From the NCBI RefSeq assembly GCF_000420325.1, contig NZ_ATUS01000003.1:62001-126000 (forward strand): a stretch of 64,000 nucleotides of DNA, read 5' to 3'. The notes beneath the pieces were generated by a model. That model was given only the letters and a program-made list of their open reading frames with translations, was not told the origin of the DNA and made no database searches. Numbering within the stretch: the first letter of the stretch is position 1; every line of letters starts with the position of its first letter. The translations under genes were made by a program, and so were the position numbers. The stretch is from Spongiibacter tropicus DSM 19543 (lineage in GTDB: Bacteria; Pseudomonadota; Gammaproteobacteria; Pseudomonadales; Spongiibacteraceae). Below are positions 43,180-51,980 of the stretch, piece by piece.

Positions 43180-45285
43180 TCAGGTCAACCGCCCCTGCTG
43201 GCCGATGGTCGACAGCAAACGAACCTCTTTACTGTCTGGCACTTCGTTGTAGGACAAGACATGCAGATTGGGCACACTGCGCCGCGTGAAGCGCGACAAC
43301 CAGGCCCGAATCGACGGTGAAACCAATACCACCGCCGGCTGCCCTGCCAATTCCTGGCGGTTGCTGAACTCTGCCAGCTCCCGCTGAATCCGTTCGGCGA
43401 TTCCCGGCTCCAATCCAATGGCGCCGTTGCCGCCTCGAACCATATCCTGCAACATCTGTTCCAGATCAGCATCGAGTGCCACGACCGGCAATTCTTCCTC
43501 TAAGCCATTGATTTCCTGAACAATCATTCGACCCAGCGAAACGCGAACCCCCTCCAAAAGATCGTCAGGATTTTTGCATCGCGGCGCCTGTTCCGCCAAA
43601 GATTCGGCGATCAGACGAATGCTGCGAATGGAGATATTTTCCTTCAGCAGGTTCTGCAGAACCTTCACCACCACGCTCAACGGCAGTTGTGCGGGCACCA
43701 GTGACTCCACCAATTTCGGGTCGGAGCTGGCCAGGCGATCCAGCAACTGCTGAACTTCCTCGTGGCCGAGCAGTTCGTGGGCGTGCTGTTTGATGACCTG
43801 ACTGAGATGCGTGGCAATAACGGTACAGGGATCGACCACGGTGTAGCCGAGGGTCTGCGCCTGATCACGCTGACTGGGATCGATCCAGATTGCATCCATG
43901 CCAAACGCCGGATCTTTCGTGGGCACACCCTGCAAGCCACCCTGCGCGCCGCCGGGATTAATCGCCAACTCCTTGCCGGCCTGCACTTCACCTTGGGCAA
44001 CGCTGTCACCCAGCAACTGAATACGGTAGCTGCCGGGCGACAATTCAAGGTTGTCGCGGATATGAACGGACTGAACCAGAAAGCCCAGATCTTTTGACAG
44101 CTTCTTGCGCACCGCCGTGATTCGGCCGATCAACTCGCCTCCCTGATTGCGGTCGACCAGGGGAATCAGGCGGTAGCCCACTTCCAGGCTCACCACGTCC
44201 AACTGCGTGACCTCATCCCACTTCAGCTCGTTGCTCTCTGGGGCCGCAGGGACATCCGCCTCGGCAGTCTCATCGTCATCAACCAGTTGCGGTTGTTTGG
44301 CATGTCGAGAGATCAACCAGCCACCCACGCCGCAGGCAGCCGCCAGCATCAAAAACACCAGGTTGGGCATGCCGGGGATAATACCGATCAATCCCAGCAC
44401 GGCCGCCGACAGATACAAGACCTCCGGCTTGGCGGCCATCTGGCCGACCATCTGCTCGCCCATATTCTGCGGGCGCGAAATCCGCGTCACGATAATCGCC
44501 ACCGCGGTCGACAGCAGCAGCGATGGAAGTTGCGCCACCAGACCGTCACCGATAGTCAGCAGAGTGTAGTTGTGCATGGCCTGAGAGAAACTGAGGTTGT
44601 GCTGTCCCACACCCACACCCAGACCACCGATAACGTTAATAAACAGGATCAGGATCCCGGCAACAGCATCGCCGCGCACAAACTTGCTGGCACCGTCCAT
44701 CGAACCGTAGAAGTCCGCCTCGGTGCGCACTTCCTCGCGGCGCCGGCTGGCCTCTTCCTGCGACAGAATCCCGGCGTTCAAATCCGAGTCAATGGCCATC
44801 TGCTTGCCGGGCATGGCATCCAGAGTAAAACGCGCCGTCACTTCCGATACCCGGCCTGCGCCCTTGGTAACCACCACAAAGTTGATGACCACCAGAATGA
44901 CGAACACCACCATGCCCACCACGTAGTTGCCGCCAATAACAAACTCGCCAAAGGATTCAATCACCTTGCCCGCGGCACCCGGGCCGGTATGCCCTTCCAG
45001 CAATACCACGCGAGTCGAGGCTACGTTCAGCGCCAGCCGCAGCAGCGTTGCCAACAGCAGAACCGTGGGAAACACCGAAAAGTCGATGGGCCGCTCAACG
45101 TAGATCACCGCCAGAATAATGATCAGCGATAAGGCGATGTTGAAGGTAAACAGCAAATCAAGCAGAAACGGCGGCATGGGGATGACCAGCATCGCGAGAC
45201 AGGCCATCATCAGCGCCAGTACGCCGATGCCACTGCCCATCACATCCCGCATCCAGTTCGGCATTGTCATTGTCTGTGTTGCCAT
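43180..45285 (-). CDS. flhA: Flagellar export gate protein FlhA
   Basis: Inner-membrane export-gate protein of 701 residues. Eight membrane segments occupy about the first 325 residues, with the FHIPEP-type conserved loop (GKQMAIDSDLNAGILSQEEASRRREEV) after the fourth. The cytoplasmic nonameric ring domain (about 350-701) binds chaperone-substrate complexes. It is the natural continuation of the fliL-flhB operon, 28 bases after flhB. Confidence 0.97.
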   Translation of the reverse strand: MATQTMTMPNWMRDVMGSGIGVLALMMACLAMLVIPMPPFLLDLLFTFNIALSLIIILAVIYVERPIDFSVFPTVLLLATLLRLALNVASTRVVLLEGHTGPGAAGKVIESFGEFVIGGNYVVGMVVFVILVVINFVVVTKGAGRVSEVTARFTLDAMPGKQMAIDSDLNAGILSQEEASRRREEVRTEADFYGSMDGASKFVRGDAVAGILILFINVIGGLGVGVGQHNLSFSQAMHNYTLLTIGDGLVAQLPSLLLSTAVAIIVTRISRPQNMGEQMVGQMAAKPEVLYLSAAVLGLIGIIPGMPNLVFLMLAAACGVGGWLISRHAKQPQLVDDDETAEADVPAAPESNELKWDEVTQLDVVSLEVGYRLIPLVDRNQGGELIGRITAVRKKLSKDLGFLVQSVHIRDNLELSPGSYRIQLLGDSVAQGEVQAGKELAINPGGAQGGLQGVPTKDPAFGMDAIWIDPSQRDQAQTLGYTVVDPCTVIATHLSQVIKQHAHELLGHEEVQQLLDRLASSDPKLVESLVPAQLPLSVVVKVLQNLLKENISIRSIRLIAESLAEQAPRCKNPDDLLEGVRVSLGRMIVQEINGLEEELPVVALDADLEQMLQDMVRGGNGAIGLEPGIAERIQRELAEFSNRQELAGQPAVVLVSPSIRAWLSRFTRRSVPNLHVLSYNEVPDSKEVRLLSTIGQQGRLT

Positions 45286-45313
45286 ACGCGTATCTCTGCG
45301 TTAATCGACGCTG

Positions 45314-46438
45314 CTACAGCAGGTCTTTCAGGTAAATATCGTCAACGTCGGGTTCCGGCGCTTCCGGATAATCGCCACCCACCGCCTGCCAGCTGCGCAG
45401 CTGGTAGACGTAAGTCAAAATCTGCGCCACCGCCAGATACAGACCGGCGGGAATTTCATCGTCCAGCTCAACACTGGCAAAAATCGCCCGCGCCAGACGC
45501 GGCGATTCGACAATGGTCACGGCGTTGTCGCTTGCCAGCTCGCGAATCCGCGCCGCAATCTGATCAGCGCCCTTGGCGACCAGCACAGGTGCCTTGGAGC
45601 GGGCTTCGTCGTAGCGTAGCGCGACCGCGAAGTGTGTGGGGTTGGTAATGACCACATCCGCCGTAGGCACTTTCTCCATCATGCGCCGACGCGCAGCGGC
45701 CTGCTGCATCTCCCGCAGCTTGGCTTTGACTTCCGGGCGACCGTCCGACTCCTTGTGTTCGTCACGCACTTCCTGACGCGTCATGCGCAGCTCTTTTTTG
45801 TAGTTCCACATCTGCCAGGGCACGTCGAGGGCAGCAATGACCACCAGCGGCAAACTCACGATCAGGAAAAACCACACCAACAGCGCACTGCTGTTGACGA
45901 TGGCCTCTTTGGGATCTTCCAGTCCCAGGCCAAGAATGTCGTTCGCCATGCCTTCGAGCAGAAAAAAGGCAGCCAGCCCGATAAAGCTCATCTTGGCGAT
46001 AGACTTGAACAGTTCGCCGAGGCTGCGTACCGAAAACAGCTTGGCGACGCCTTTGATCGGGTCCAGGCGCTCAAACTTGAAACTGAGATTAAAGGTCCAG
46101 CCACCGAGCACCACATTCGCAATAATTGCTGCCGCAAGCGTTGCCAGCATTAGCGGCCAGATGCTCATCAATCCGTTCACCAACAGCGCGAAAAACTGGC
46201 CGGGTAAGCGCTCGGCATCGCTCAACAGAAAATCGGGAGACAGACTGCCGCGCATGACGCCCTGCATCTGTTCAGCCACGTAGCTGCCGCTGACAATCAG
46301 CATCAGCGCACCGGCCATGGTCACCATCATCGTGGCCAGTTCTTTGGAGCGCGGCACCTGCCCTTTTTTACGGGCGTCGGCCAGCTTCTTGGCGGAGGCC
46401 TCTTCGGTGCGTTCTTGACCGTCCTGATTCTCTGCCAT
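45314..46438 (-). CDS. flhB: Flagellar export switch protein FlhB
   Basis: Export-apparatus protein of 374 residues with four membrane segments and a cytoplasmic domain that self-cleaves at NPTH (266-269) to switch from rod/hook to filament substrates. The motif is intact. A separate FlhB C-domain gene is at 39475. It starts one base past fliR. Confidence 0.97.
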   Translation of the reverse strand: MAENQDGQERTEEASAKKLADARKKGQVPRSKELATMMVTMAGALMLIVSGSYVAEQMQGVMRGSLSPDFLLSDAERLPGQFFALLVNGLMSIWPLMLATLAAAIIANVVLGGWTFNLSFKFERLDPIKGVAKLFSVRSLGELFKSIAKMSFIGLAAFFLLEGMANDILGLGLEDPKEAIVNSSALLVWFFLIVSLPLVVIAALDVPWQMWNYKKELRMTRQEVRDEHKESDGRPEVKAKLREMQQAAARRRMMEKVPTADVVITNPTHFAVALRYDEARSKAPVLVAKGADQIAARIRELASDNAVTIVESPRLARAIFASVELDDEIPAGLYLAVAQILTYVYQLRSWQAVGGDYPEAPEPDVDDIYLKDLL

Positions 46439-46439
46439 C

Positions 46440-47216
46440 TCAGCCTCCGAGGAAGACCGCCGTCTGCTCGAAAGCGCGGTTCAGCAGGCGGCTGAGTACC
46501 GGCAGCAGATTCGGAATCAGTTGATCAACAATCAGATAGCCCATCAGCATCGCTAGCGGGAAACCCACGGCAAACAGGTTGAGCGTTGGCGCGGCGCGGC
46601 TGATGACCCCGACCGCCACCTGTACCACCAGCAAAGCGATGATGGCGGGAATCGACACCCGAATCGCACCGGCAAACAGCTCTGCGCCCCAGGCCACGAC
46701 ACTGTCGATAGCCGCGGGCTCAACGCTGCGGCTGGCACTTGGCCAGAGTTCAAAGCTGCGGGCCATCAGCTTGATGAATTCCAGATGCCCCCCCATTGCG
46801 ACAAACAGCAACATGCAGATAATCAGCAAGTACTGCGATAACACCGGCACCTGAACACCGCGCTGGGGATCCACCATCATGGCAAAGCCGAGTCCCATGC
46901 CGTTGGCGATCAGCTGGCCGGCCAGCACAATGGCGTCGAACACGAGCTGCACGATAAAGCCAATACACAGGCCAATCAGCAGCTCATTGGCGAGCAGCAG
47001 CATGCCCTCCAGACTGATAATGTTGACCGCCGGCGGCGTGGGCAGCAGCGGCAGCAAAATGACGCAGAGCACCACACTGAACAGAATTTTGGCACGAGCG
47101 GGAATGTAGGAGGCGCTGAACAGCGGCGCGGTCAACATGGCGCCACTGATCCGGGCAAAGGGCAGCCACACGGCCGCCAGCCAGGACAATATTTGCGCCT
47201 CATTCACCGCAATCAT
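46440..47216 (-). CDS. fliR: Flagellar export gate protein FliR
   Basis: Membrane protein of 258 residues with five or six hydrophobic segments, part of the FliPQR export core. Conserved segments include FARISGAMLTAPLFSASYIPAR and GLGFAMMVDPQRGVQVPVLSQYL. It lies between fliQ and flhB, with a one-base gap to flhB. Confidence 0.96.
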   Translation of the reverse strand: MIAVNEAQILSWLAAVWLPFARISGAMLTAPLFSASYIPARAKILFSVVLCVILLPLLPTPPAVNIISLEGMLLLANELLIGLCIGFIVQLVFDAIVLAGQLIANGMGLGFAMMVDPQRGVQVPVLSQYLLIICMLLFVAMGGHLEFIKLMARSFELWPSASRSVEPAAIDSVVAWGAELFAGAIRVSIPAIIALLVVQVAVGVISRAAPTLNLFAVGFPLAMLMGYLIVDQLIPNLLPVLSRLLNRAFEQTAVFLGG

Positions 47217-47224
47217 GCTGCGCC

Positions 47225-47494
47225 TCAGCCCACCAGCAAGGGAATCATTTCAAACAGGCTGCGGGTGTAGTCCAGCAGATGCCGCAGCATCCACGGCCCG
47301 GTCAGCCCCAGCACCGCCACCAGTACCACCAGCTTGGGAATAAAGCTGAGGGTCATATCCTGAATCTGCGTGGCCGCCTGAAACATACCGATCAGCAGGC
47401 CCGCCGCCAGCGCTGACAGCAGCAGTGGCGCCGCCAACAGCACGGTGATATTCATGCCCTGTCTGCCGAGTTCGATGACGGTATCCGGTGTCAT
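47225..47494 (-). CDS. fliQ: Flagellar export gate protein FliQ
   Basis: An 89-residue two-helix membrane protein of the export core. MTPDTVIELGRQGMNITVLL and the closing helix IPKLVVLVAVLGLTGPWMLRHLLDYTRSLF are typical. Full family length. It lies 7 bases after fliP. Confidence 0.96.
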   Translation of the reverse strand: MTPDTVIELGRQGMNITVLLAAPLLLSALAAGLLIGMFQAATQIQDMTLSFIPKLVVLVAVLGLTGPWMLRHLLDYTRSLFEMIPLLVG

Positions 47495-47501
47495 AGGCGC
47501 C

Positions 47502-48248
47502 TCATCGGTAGAAGCTGGCGGCCAGCGAGCCCATCATCAGGCCCCAACCATCCACCAGCACAAACAACATGATTTTGAAGGGCAGCGAGATCATCATCGG
47601 CGACAACATCATCATCCCCATCGACATCAGCACGCTCGCCACCACCAGATCGATCACCACAAAGGGAATGAACACCAGAAAGCCGATCTGGAAAGCGGTC
47701 TTTAATTCGCTGGTGAGAAACGAAGCCATCAGTACCGAGAACGGTACGTCTTCCGGCTTTTGGTAAGCCGCGTGACCAGCGATCTCCGCAAAACGGGCGA
47801 TGTCATCTTCGCGGGTCTGGCTCAGCATAAAGGCACGGAACGGTTCAAAGCCGGTGGTCATCGCCTCCTGGAAGGTCATTTCCTCGGCGATATACGGCGC
47901 GACCGCCTGGGTGTAAGCCTGCTCGCCAATCGGGTACATCACGAACAGGGTGAGGAACAATGACAGGCTCAGCAGCACCTGATTAGAGGGCGTCTGCCCG
48001 GTGCCCAGCGCCTGACGCAGAATCGACAGCACAATCATGATTCGGGTAAATGCCGTCATCCCCAGCAACAAGGCAGGCAGCAGGGTCAACGCCGTCATAA
48101 TCGCCAGCAACTGCAGCGACACGCTGTACTCCTGACCACCGGCAGCATTGGCCGTAGAACTCACTGCGGGTAACGACAGCGGGTCGGCGGCCAGCGCACC
48201 CAGGGGCATCAGACACAGCAGCGGCAGCAAGCCGCGCAGTATGCTCAT
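47502..48248 (-). CDS. fliP: Flagellar export gate protein FliP
   Basis: Membrane protein of 248 residues with a cleavable N-terminal signal sequence (about 1-20) and four membrane segments. The motifs LLGMTAFTRIMIVLSILRQALGTGQTP and FIPFVVIDLVVASVLMSMGMMMLSP are hallmark FliP sequences. The start overlaps the fliO stop by 4 bases. Confidence 0.97.
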   Translation of the reverse strand: MSILRGLLPLLCLMPLGALAADPLSLPAVSSTANAAGGQEYSVSLQLLAIMTALTLLPALLLGMTAFTRIMIVLSILRQALGTGQTPSNQVLLSLSLFLTLFVMYPIGEQAYTQAVAPYIAEEMTFQEAMTTGFEPFRAFMLSQTREDDIARFAEIAGHAAYQKPEDVPFSVLMASFLTSELKTAFQIGFLVFIPFVVIDLVVASVLMSMGMMMLSPMMISLPFKIMLFVLVDGWGLMMGSLAASFYR

Positions 48249-48697
48249 GGCTGTGCCTCCTCACCTTTGCCGGCCAGACGCTTCTTCAGCAGCGCGGCAA
48301 AATCACCCGTAGCGGCGATCGTCTGTTCAGGTAAAGCTTCCGCATCCCAGCGATGCAGGGTTTGCATTGAAGCCGGCGTGCACCCCACCAACAGGCGCTC
48401 CTCGCCCACCTGCAGCACCAGCAGTTTTTCCTTCATACCCAGGGGGATCTGCGATACCACCGCCACACCCGCCTGCTGGGGGCGCTGAAGGCCGCGCAGG
48501 CGGCGCAAAAACCACAGGCCGGCAAACAGCAGTGCGGCCATCAGCAACAGGCTGCCGAGCATGCCGATCACATCATCGCCAGCGCCCACCGGCAGCGCCG
48601 CCACGGCTTGCTCTGCCGATACCGCGTTAGCGGCTGGCTCCTGCGCTATTGCCAGCAAGGGCGATAGCGCCAGTGCGCACAGCGAATGACGCCACAT
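48245..48697 (-). CDS. fliO: Flagellar biosynthesis protein FliO
   Basis: A 150-residue protein with an N-terminal signal-like hydrophobic stretch, one membrane segment (about 47-66) and a cytoplasmic domain with SQIPLGMKEKLLVLQVGEERLLVGCTP, the FliO core. It helps assemble the FliP ring. The ATG overlaps the fliN stop (TGATG). Confidence 0.92.
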   Translation of the reverse strand: MWRHSLCALALSPLLAIAQEPAANAVSAEQAVAALPVGAGDDVIGMLGSLLLMAALLFAGLWFLRRLRGLQRPQQAGVAVVSQIPLGMKEKLLVLQVGEERLLVGCTPASMQTLHRWDAEALPEQTIAATGDFAALLKKRLAGKGEEAQP

Positions 48698-48960
48698 CAG
48701 GCATCAACCTCTTCGTCCTGCCCCACCACCTCAGTGAGCATGATGCCGAATTTCTCCTTCACCACGACCACCTCACCGCGGGCGACGAGTGTGCCGTTAA
48801 CCAGTACGTCCAGCGGCGTACCCGCTGCACGATCCAGCTCAATGATGGCGCCCTGATTCAGCGCCTTGATGTCGCGAATACTCATGCGGGTGCGACCGAC
48901 TTCCACGGATACATCCACATTCACGTCGAGAATTTTGTCCAGATTCAAATCATTCGCCAT
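48697..48960 (-). CDS. fliN: Flagellar motor switch protein FliN, short form
   Basis: C-ring component. The encoded 87 residues consist almost only of the SpoA/FliMN_C domain (LDVNVDVSVEVGRTRMSIRDI to VVVKEKFGIMLTEVV). The N-terminal extension of typical proteobacterial FliN (130-157 residues) is absent. The frame upstream runs only inside fliM and gives no family-like sequence, so the ATG at 48960 with AGGAG ten bases before it is the best start. Confidence 0.92.
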   Translation of the reverse strand: MANDLNLDKILDVNVDVSVEVGRTRMSIRDIKALNQGAIIELDRAAGTPLDVLVNGTLVARGEVVVVKEKFGIMLTEVVGQDEEVDA

Positions 48961-48965
48961 GGGGT

Positions 48966-49919
48966 TTACGACTCCTGTTTCGGTCGGCTGCGACCTGCCG
49001 AACCGGTAAGCTGAACGGCCAACTGGCCCTGATGACTGCCAAAACGTCCTTTCAACAGGGGCTGCTCGCCAACACACAGCAGCACCTCATCGGCACTGGG
49101 CAGGGGAATAACATCACCGCGACGCAGATTCGCCACGCGGCTGAGGCTGAGGCGGGTTTTCGCCAATTGCGCCACCAGGTCGAGAGGCACTTCGTCTATG
49201 CGTTCAACCAGGCGACTGCGCCATTCTTCGCTTGCGGGTTTTTTGTTACTGGGCTTGGTGGTATCGGGCAGGCTGTCGCGTACCGCGTCAATCGCGCTCC
49301 AGGGCACAACCGACCACAGGCCGCCTTTGAAATCGCCGATATCCACCAGAAAGCGGGTGGCCACCAGCGAGTCCGCGTCGGTAAAGCCTTCCAGCAGACG
49401 GGGATCAGTAGACTGACTCTCAATGGCCGGGGCGGTTTTCATGACCGATTTCCAGGCCAGGGCAATGTCCGGCAGCAATGCAGACACCAGAATGTCCATA
49501 AAGCTGAGCTCCGACGCCGAAAACTGCTCGCGCGCGGCATCGGCGGCGCCGCCATAGCCGCCGAAGTAACGGTCGACGAGGTTGAACACCAGCTCCGATT
49601 CAAAGGCAATCATCAGATTGCTGCTGAGCGGCATTCCCGAAATCAATGAAATACTGCAGGGCGCGGGCAGCGTGCCTTGCAGCTCGTCGAATTTCATGAC
49701 CGTAATGCGGTCAGTGGTCAGCCCTTCCACGCTGCTGACAAATTCCCGCAGCCGGGTCGAGGCCGCACTGGCAAACTGCGACTGAATCAACGACAGGGTA
49801 GGAATCAAGCGCTGTACGGCGTAGTCCTGACGGGCGAGGTTATACTTGCCAGAGCTTTGCGGGCTCTGCTCCTCAGCCATCAGCGCTTCGAGTTCTTCCG
49901 GATCAAGTAGGCCAGCCAT
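48966..49919 (-). CDS. fliM: Flagellar motor switch protein FliM
   Basis: C-ring protein of 317 residues. The N-terminal LDPEELEALMAEE is the CheY-P binding peptide. A CheC-like middle domain and a C-terminal SpoA domain (about 240-310) follow. It sets the rotation direction. It sits ten bases after fliL in the operon. Confidence 0.96.
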   Translation of the reverse strand: MAGLLDPEELEALMAEEQSPQSSGKYNLARQDYAVQRLIPTLSLIQSQFASAASTRLREFVSSVEGLTTDRITVMKFDELQGTLPAPCSISLISGMPLSSNLMIAFESELVFNLVDRYFGGYGGAADAAREQFSASELSFMDILVSALLPDIALAWKSVMKTAPAIESQSTDPRLLEGFTDADSLVATRFLVDIGDFKGGLWSVVPWSAIDAVRDSLPDTTKPSNKKPASEEWRSRLVERIDEVPLDLVAQLAKTRLSLSRVANLRRGDVIPLPSADEVLLCVGEQPLLKGRFGSHQGQLAVQLTGSAGRSRPKQES

Positions 49920-49928
49920 ACTGTCGCC

Positions 49929-50396
49929 TCACTGCATCACAAACTTGGTGAAATACACTTCCTCGACACCACCTTTCTTACCGGTCTCTTTTTCGAGCAC
50001 GGCGTTAATGGTGTCGACAACGCGCTGCTGAATAAGCTGGCGCCCTTCGATACTGTTGATCTGGTCTTTGGTCAGGCTGCTGAACATCATGATCAACTCG
50101 TGCCGGATCATGACCTGGTAGTCATCCACTTGCGAAATGACACCGTCCTCCCGGCTCATCACCTCGATATCCACCTGCAGAAACCGGGTGCCACGCTCAT
50201 TCAAGAGGTTCACCACGAACGATGGATCAAGACTCATGATCTGTGGCTTGGGCAACACTTCCGCCGCCGCTTTGCTTTCAGCTGCGTCAGCAGCCGGTTC
50301 GCTGCCCTTCAGGAAAAACCAGGTACCTCCTGCGGTCGCCAGCAACAGCACTACAACCAAGCCAATGAGGACAAATTTGTTTTTAAACATATGCAT
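49929..50396 (-). CDS. fliL: Flagellar basal body-associated protein FliL
   Basis: Single-pass inner-membrane protein of 155 residues near the stator. The membrane segment is at about 8-29, followed by a periplasmic stomatin-like domain with SLDPSFVVNLLNERGTRFLQVDIEV. AAGG sets the ATG at 50396. It is the first gene of the fliL-M-N-O-P-Q-R-flhB-flhA run. A consensus sigma-54 promoter lies 68 bases upstream. Confidence 0.93.
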   Translation of the reverse strand: MHMFKNKFVLIGLVVVLLLATAGGTWFFLKGSEPAADAAESKAAAEVLPKPQIMSLDPSFVVNLLNERGTRFLQVDIEVMSREDGVISQVDDYQVMIRHELIMMFSSLTKDQINSIEGRQLIQQRVVDTINAVLEKETGKKGGVEEVYFTKFVMQ

Positions 50397-50463
50397 AAGG
50401 CCTTTTACGTTCGGCACCCGAGCGCCAAATTTCTTGCAGAAACCTGCTTTTCAAGCACTATTT

Positions 50464-50479
50464 TGCAAGGCCTGTGCCA
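50464..50479 (-). promoter_or_regulatory. Sigma-54 promoter of the fliL operon
   Basis: TGGCACAGGCCTTGCA on the minus strand is a perfect -24/-12 RpoN site (TGGCAC-N5-TTGCA). It lies 68 bases before the fliL start, in the gap after the fliK terminator. Confidence 0.9.
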
Positions 50480-50584
50480 TATGATTTATTTTATATTTTT
50501 CAGATAGTTACGAAATATTTTCCGCTTCTCGCCAATAATTTGGCAGGGGGAATTCGCGCAATACAAGGTGGGATAACAGATACG

Positions 50585-50607
50585 AAAAAGGCGCCGGAAG
50601 GCGCCTC
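50585..50607 (-). terminator. Rho-independent terminator after fliK
   Basis: On the minus strand GAGGCGCC-TTCC-GGCGCC is followed by TTTTT, 22 bases after the fliK stop. It separates fliK from the fliL operon, which has its own promoter. Confidence 0.88.
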
Positions 50608-50629
50608 AAGAAGGTCGGAAATTCTCTGC

Positions 50630-51844
50630 TCATGCGTAGGCGTCGAGGGTCCCGTCGGTATTATTGCGCGGGGTCGGCGCGGCGCTTCCGCCCTCGCCGT
50701 CATGCGGGGTATCCGCGGCCGTGTGAAGTTGTGCAAAACCGCTGCCGGAACGGCCCGACGACTGCTGGCTCTGTTGCTGCGCCTGCTGTTGTGAGGCCTC
50801 TCCCCAACTCGGTTGATGACTCACTTTCACTTCTTCCAGACGCATGCCTTGCTGCTCCATGGCGTGATTCAAGCGCGGCAGCATTTTCTCTATCAAGTCA
50901 CGGGTGTCCTGATGTTGGGTCTGGAACTGCACCGCCGCCTTATCGCCCTGCATGTTCAACTGCACTTGAATACCGCCCAGCTCTTCGGGATTCAGTTTCA
51001 GTGTGGCGTTCTGAACGCCGTTACCGGCCATCCAGTGAATCCGCGCGCCCACGGCCTCACTCCAGGCCGAGTCATCAACCGCGTGCTGACTGATGCTTAA
51101 CTGCAGGGTGGGACTCCGACCGTCCGCGGCGCCACTGCGGGCGGCAGTCAGTCGACCGATATCCGCAATGTCATTAGCCGTGCGCTCCACGCCCTCGGCG
51201 GTCGCCTCACCCTTCGTCGCAGCGATCGTCGCCGCGAACTCACCGCGCGCGGCTTCCACAGCCAATGGCTGGCTGCGAGAAGCGGTCTGCAGTCCTGTTG
51301 CCCGATCCTCAGCCGACTCGGCGGCATTCGCCAGTTCGGCGTCACCCGCTTGCGTGGCGTTCAGTGCCACCGCAGCAACGGTGGGTTTTGTGGCGACAGC
51401 ATCGTCATTGCCGACGACAGCCGTGTCGGCGGCTTCCCCGCCAGACAGTTGTCGCCAGCCAAACAGCGCAGCGGCCAAGCCACCGATTGCCGCCTGTGCC
51501 TCATCCATCTCCTGCACGTCGGCATCGGAAGAGGCCGGCAGCAACTTGCCGTCCGGCGGCAAGATCGTGCCTGCGATGTCTGCCGCTTCCAGCTCTTCTG
51601 CCAGGGCCTCAAGATCGAGTTCGCCGTCGCTACCCTGCTGCATCAGTTCTCCCAGCACCGCCGGGAGTTCACCGCCGTCGCCGGCAGCCAACAGCTGTTG
51701 CAACAGCGCCTGCTGGTTGGCCAGCAAATCCCCAAACGGCAGTAAACCCGCGGGATTGCCGCCATTCAAGGGCGTCACACTGCCACGCGCTGCGGCAGGA
51801 CTTTGGAGCTGGGCACTGCTTACGTTACTGATCGGGCTGCTCAT
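50630..51844 (-). CDS. fliK: Flagellar hook-length control protein FliK
   Basis: A 404-residue export-ruler protein. A long Ala/Glu/Gln-rich low-complexity N-terminal region is followed by the Flg_hook C-domain with VQNATLKLNPEELGGIQVQLNMQGDKAAVQFQTQHQDTRDLIEKMLPRLNHAM. The C-terminus is Gln/Ser/Gly-rich. The ATG at 51844 has AGGAT upstream. It is transcribed from its own sigma-54 promoter at 51952 and ends at a terminator. Confidence 0.92.
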   Translation of the reverse strand: MSSPISNVSSAQLQSPAAARGSVTPLNGGNPAGLLPFGDLLANQQALLQQLLAAGDGGELPAVLGELMQQGSDGELDLEALAEELEAADIAGTILPPDGKLLPASSDADVQEMDEAQAAIGGLAAALFGWRQLSGGEAADTAVVGNDDAVATKPTVAAVALNATQAGDAELANAAESAEDRATGLQTASRSQPLAVEAARGEFAATIAATKGEATAEGVERTANDIADIGRLTAARSGAADGRSPTLQLSISQHAVDDSAWSEAVGARIHWMAGNGVQNATLKLNPEELGGIQVQLNMQGDKAAVQFQTQHQDTRDLIEKMLPRLNHAMEQQGMRLEEVKVSHQPSWGEASQQQAQQQSQQSSGRSGSGFAQLHTAADTPHDGEGGSAAPTPRNNTDGTLDAYA

Positions 51845-51921
51845 AATACGATCCTGTAAGACGGGGTTCACCAGCGCCACACGGCTGTCGTGCGGCCTCA
51901 TGCTGGCGGCAAATATTCATG

Positions 51922-51949
51922 CTCTCAGGCACTACCTCTCAGGTACTAC
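51922..51949. repeat. 14-bp tandem direct repeat in the fliK leader
   Basis: CTCTCAGGCACTAC (51922-51935) is followed directly by CTCTCAGGTACTAC (51936-51949), differing at one base. It lies just downstream of the fliK sigma-54 promoter, within the expected 5' untranslated region. Confidence 0.85.
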
Positions 51950-51951
51950 TC

Positions 51952-51967
51952 AGCAAACACTGTGCCA
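51952..51967 (-). promoter_or_regulatory. Sigma-54 promoter of fliK
   Basis: TGGCACAGTGTTTGCT on the minus strand fits TGGCAC-N5-TTGCW. It lies between the fliJ stop and the fliK start, about 108 bases before the latter. Confidence 0.88.
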
Positions 51968-51980
51968 TTCAAGAAAGGGC

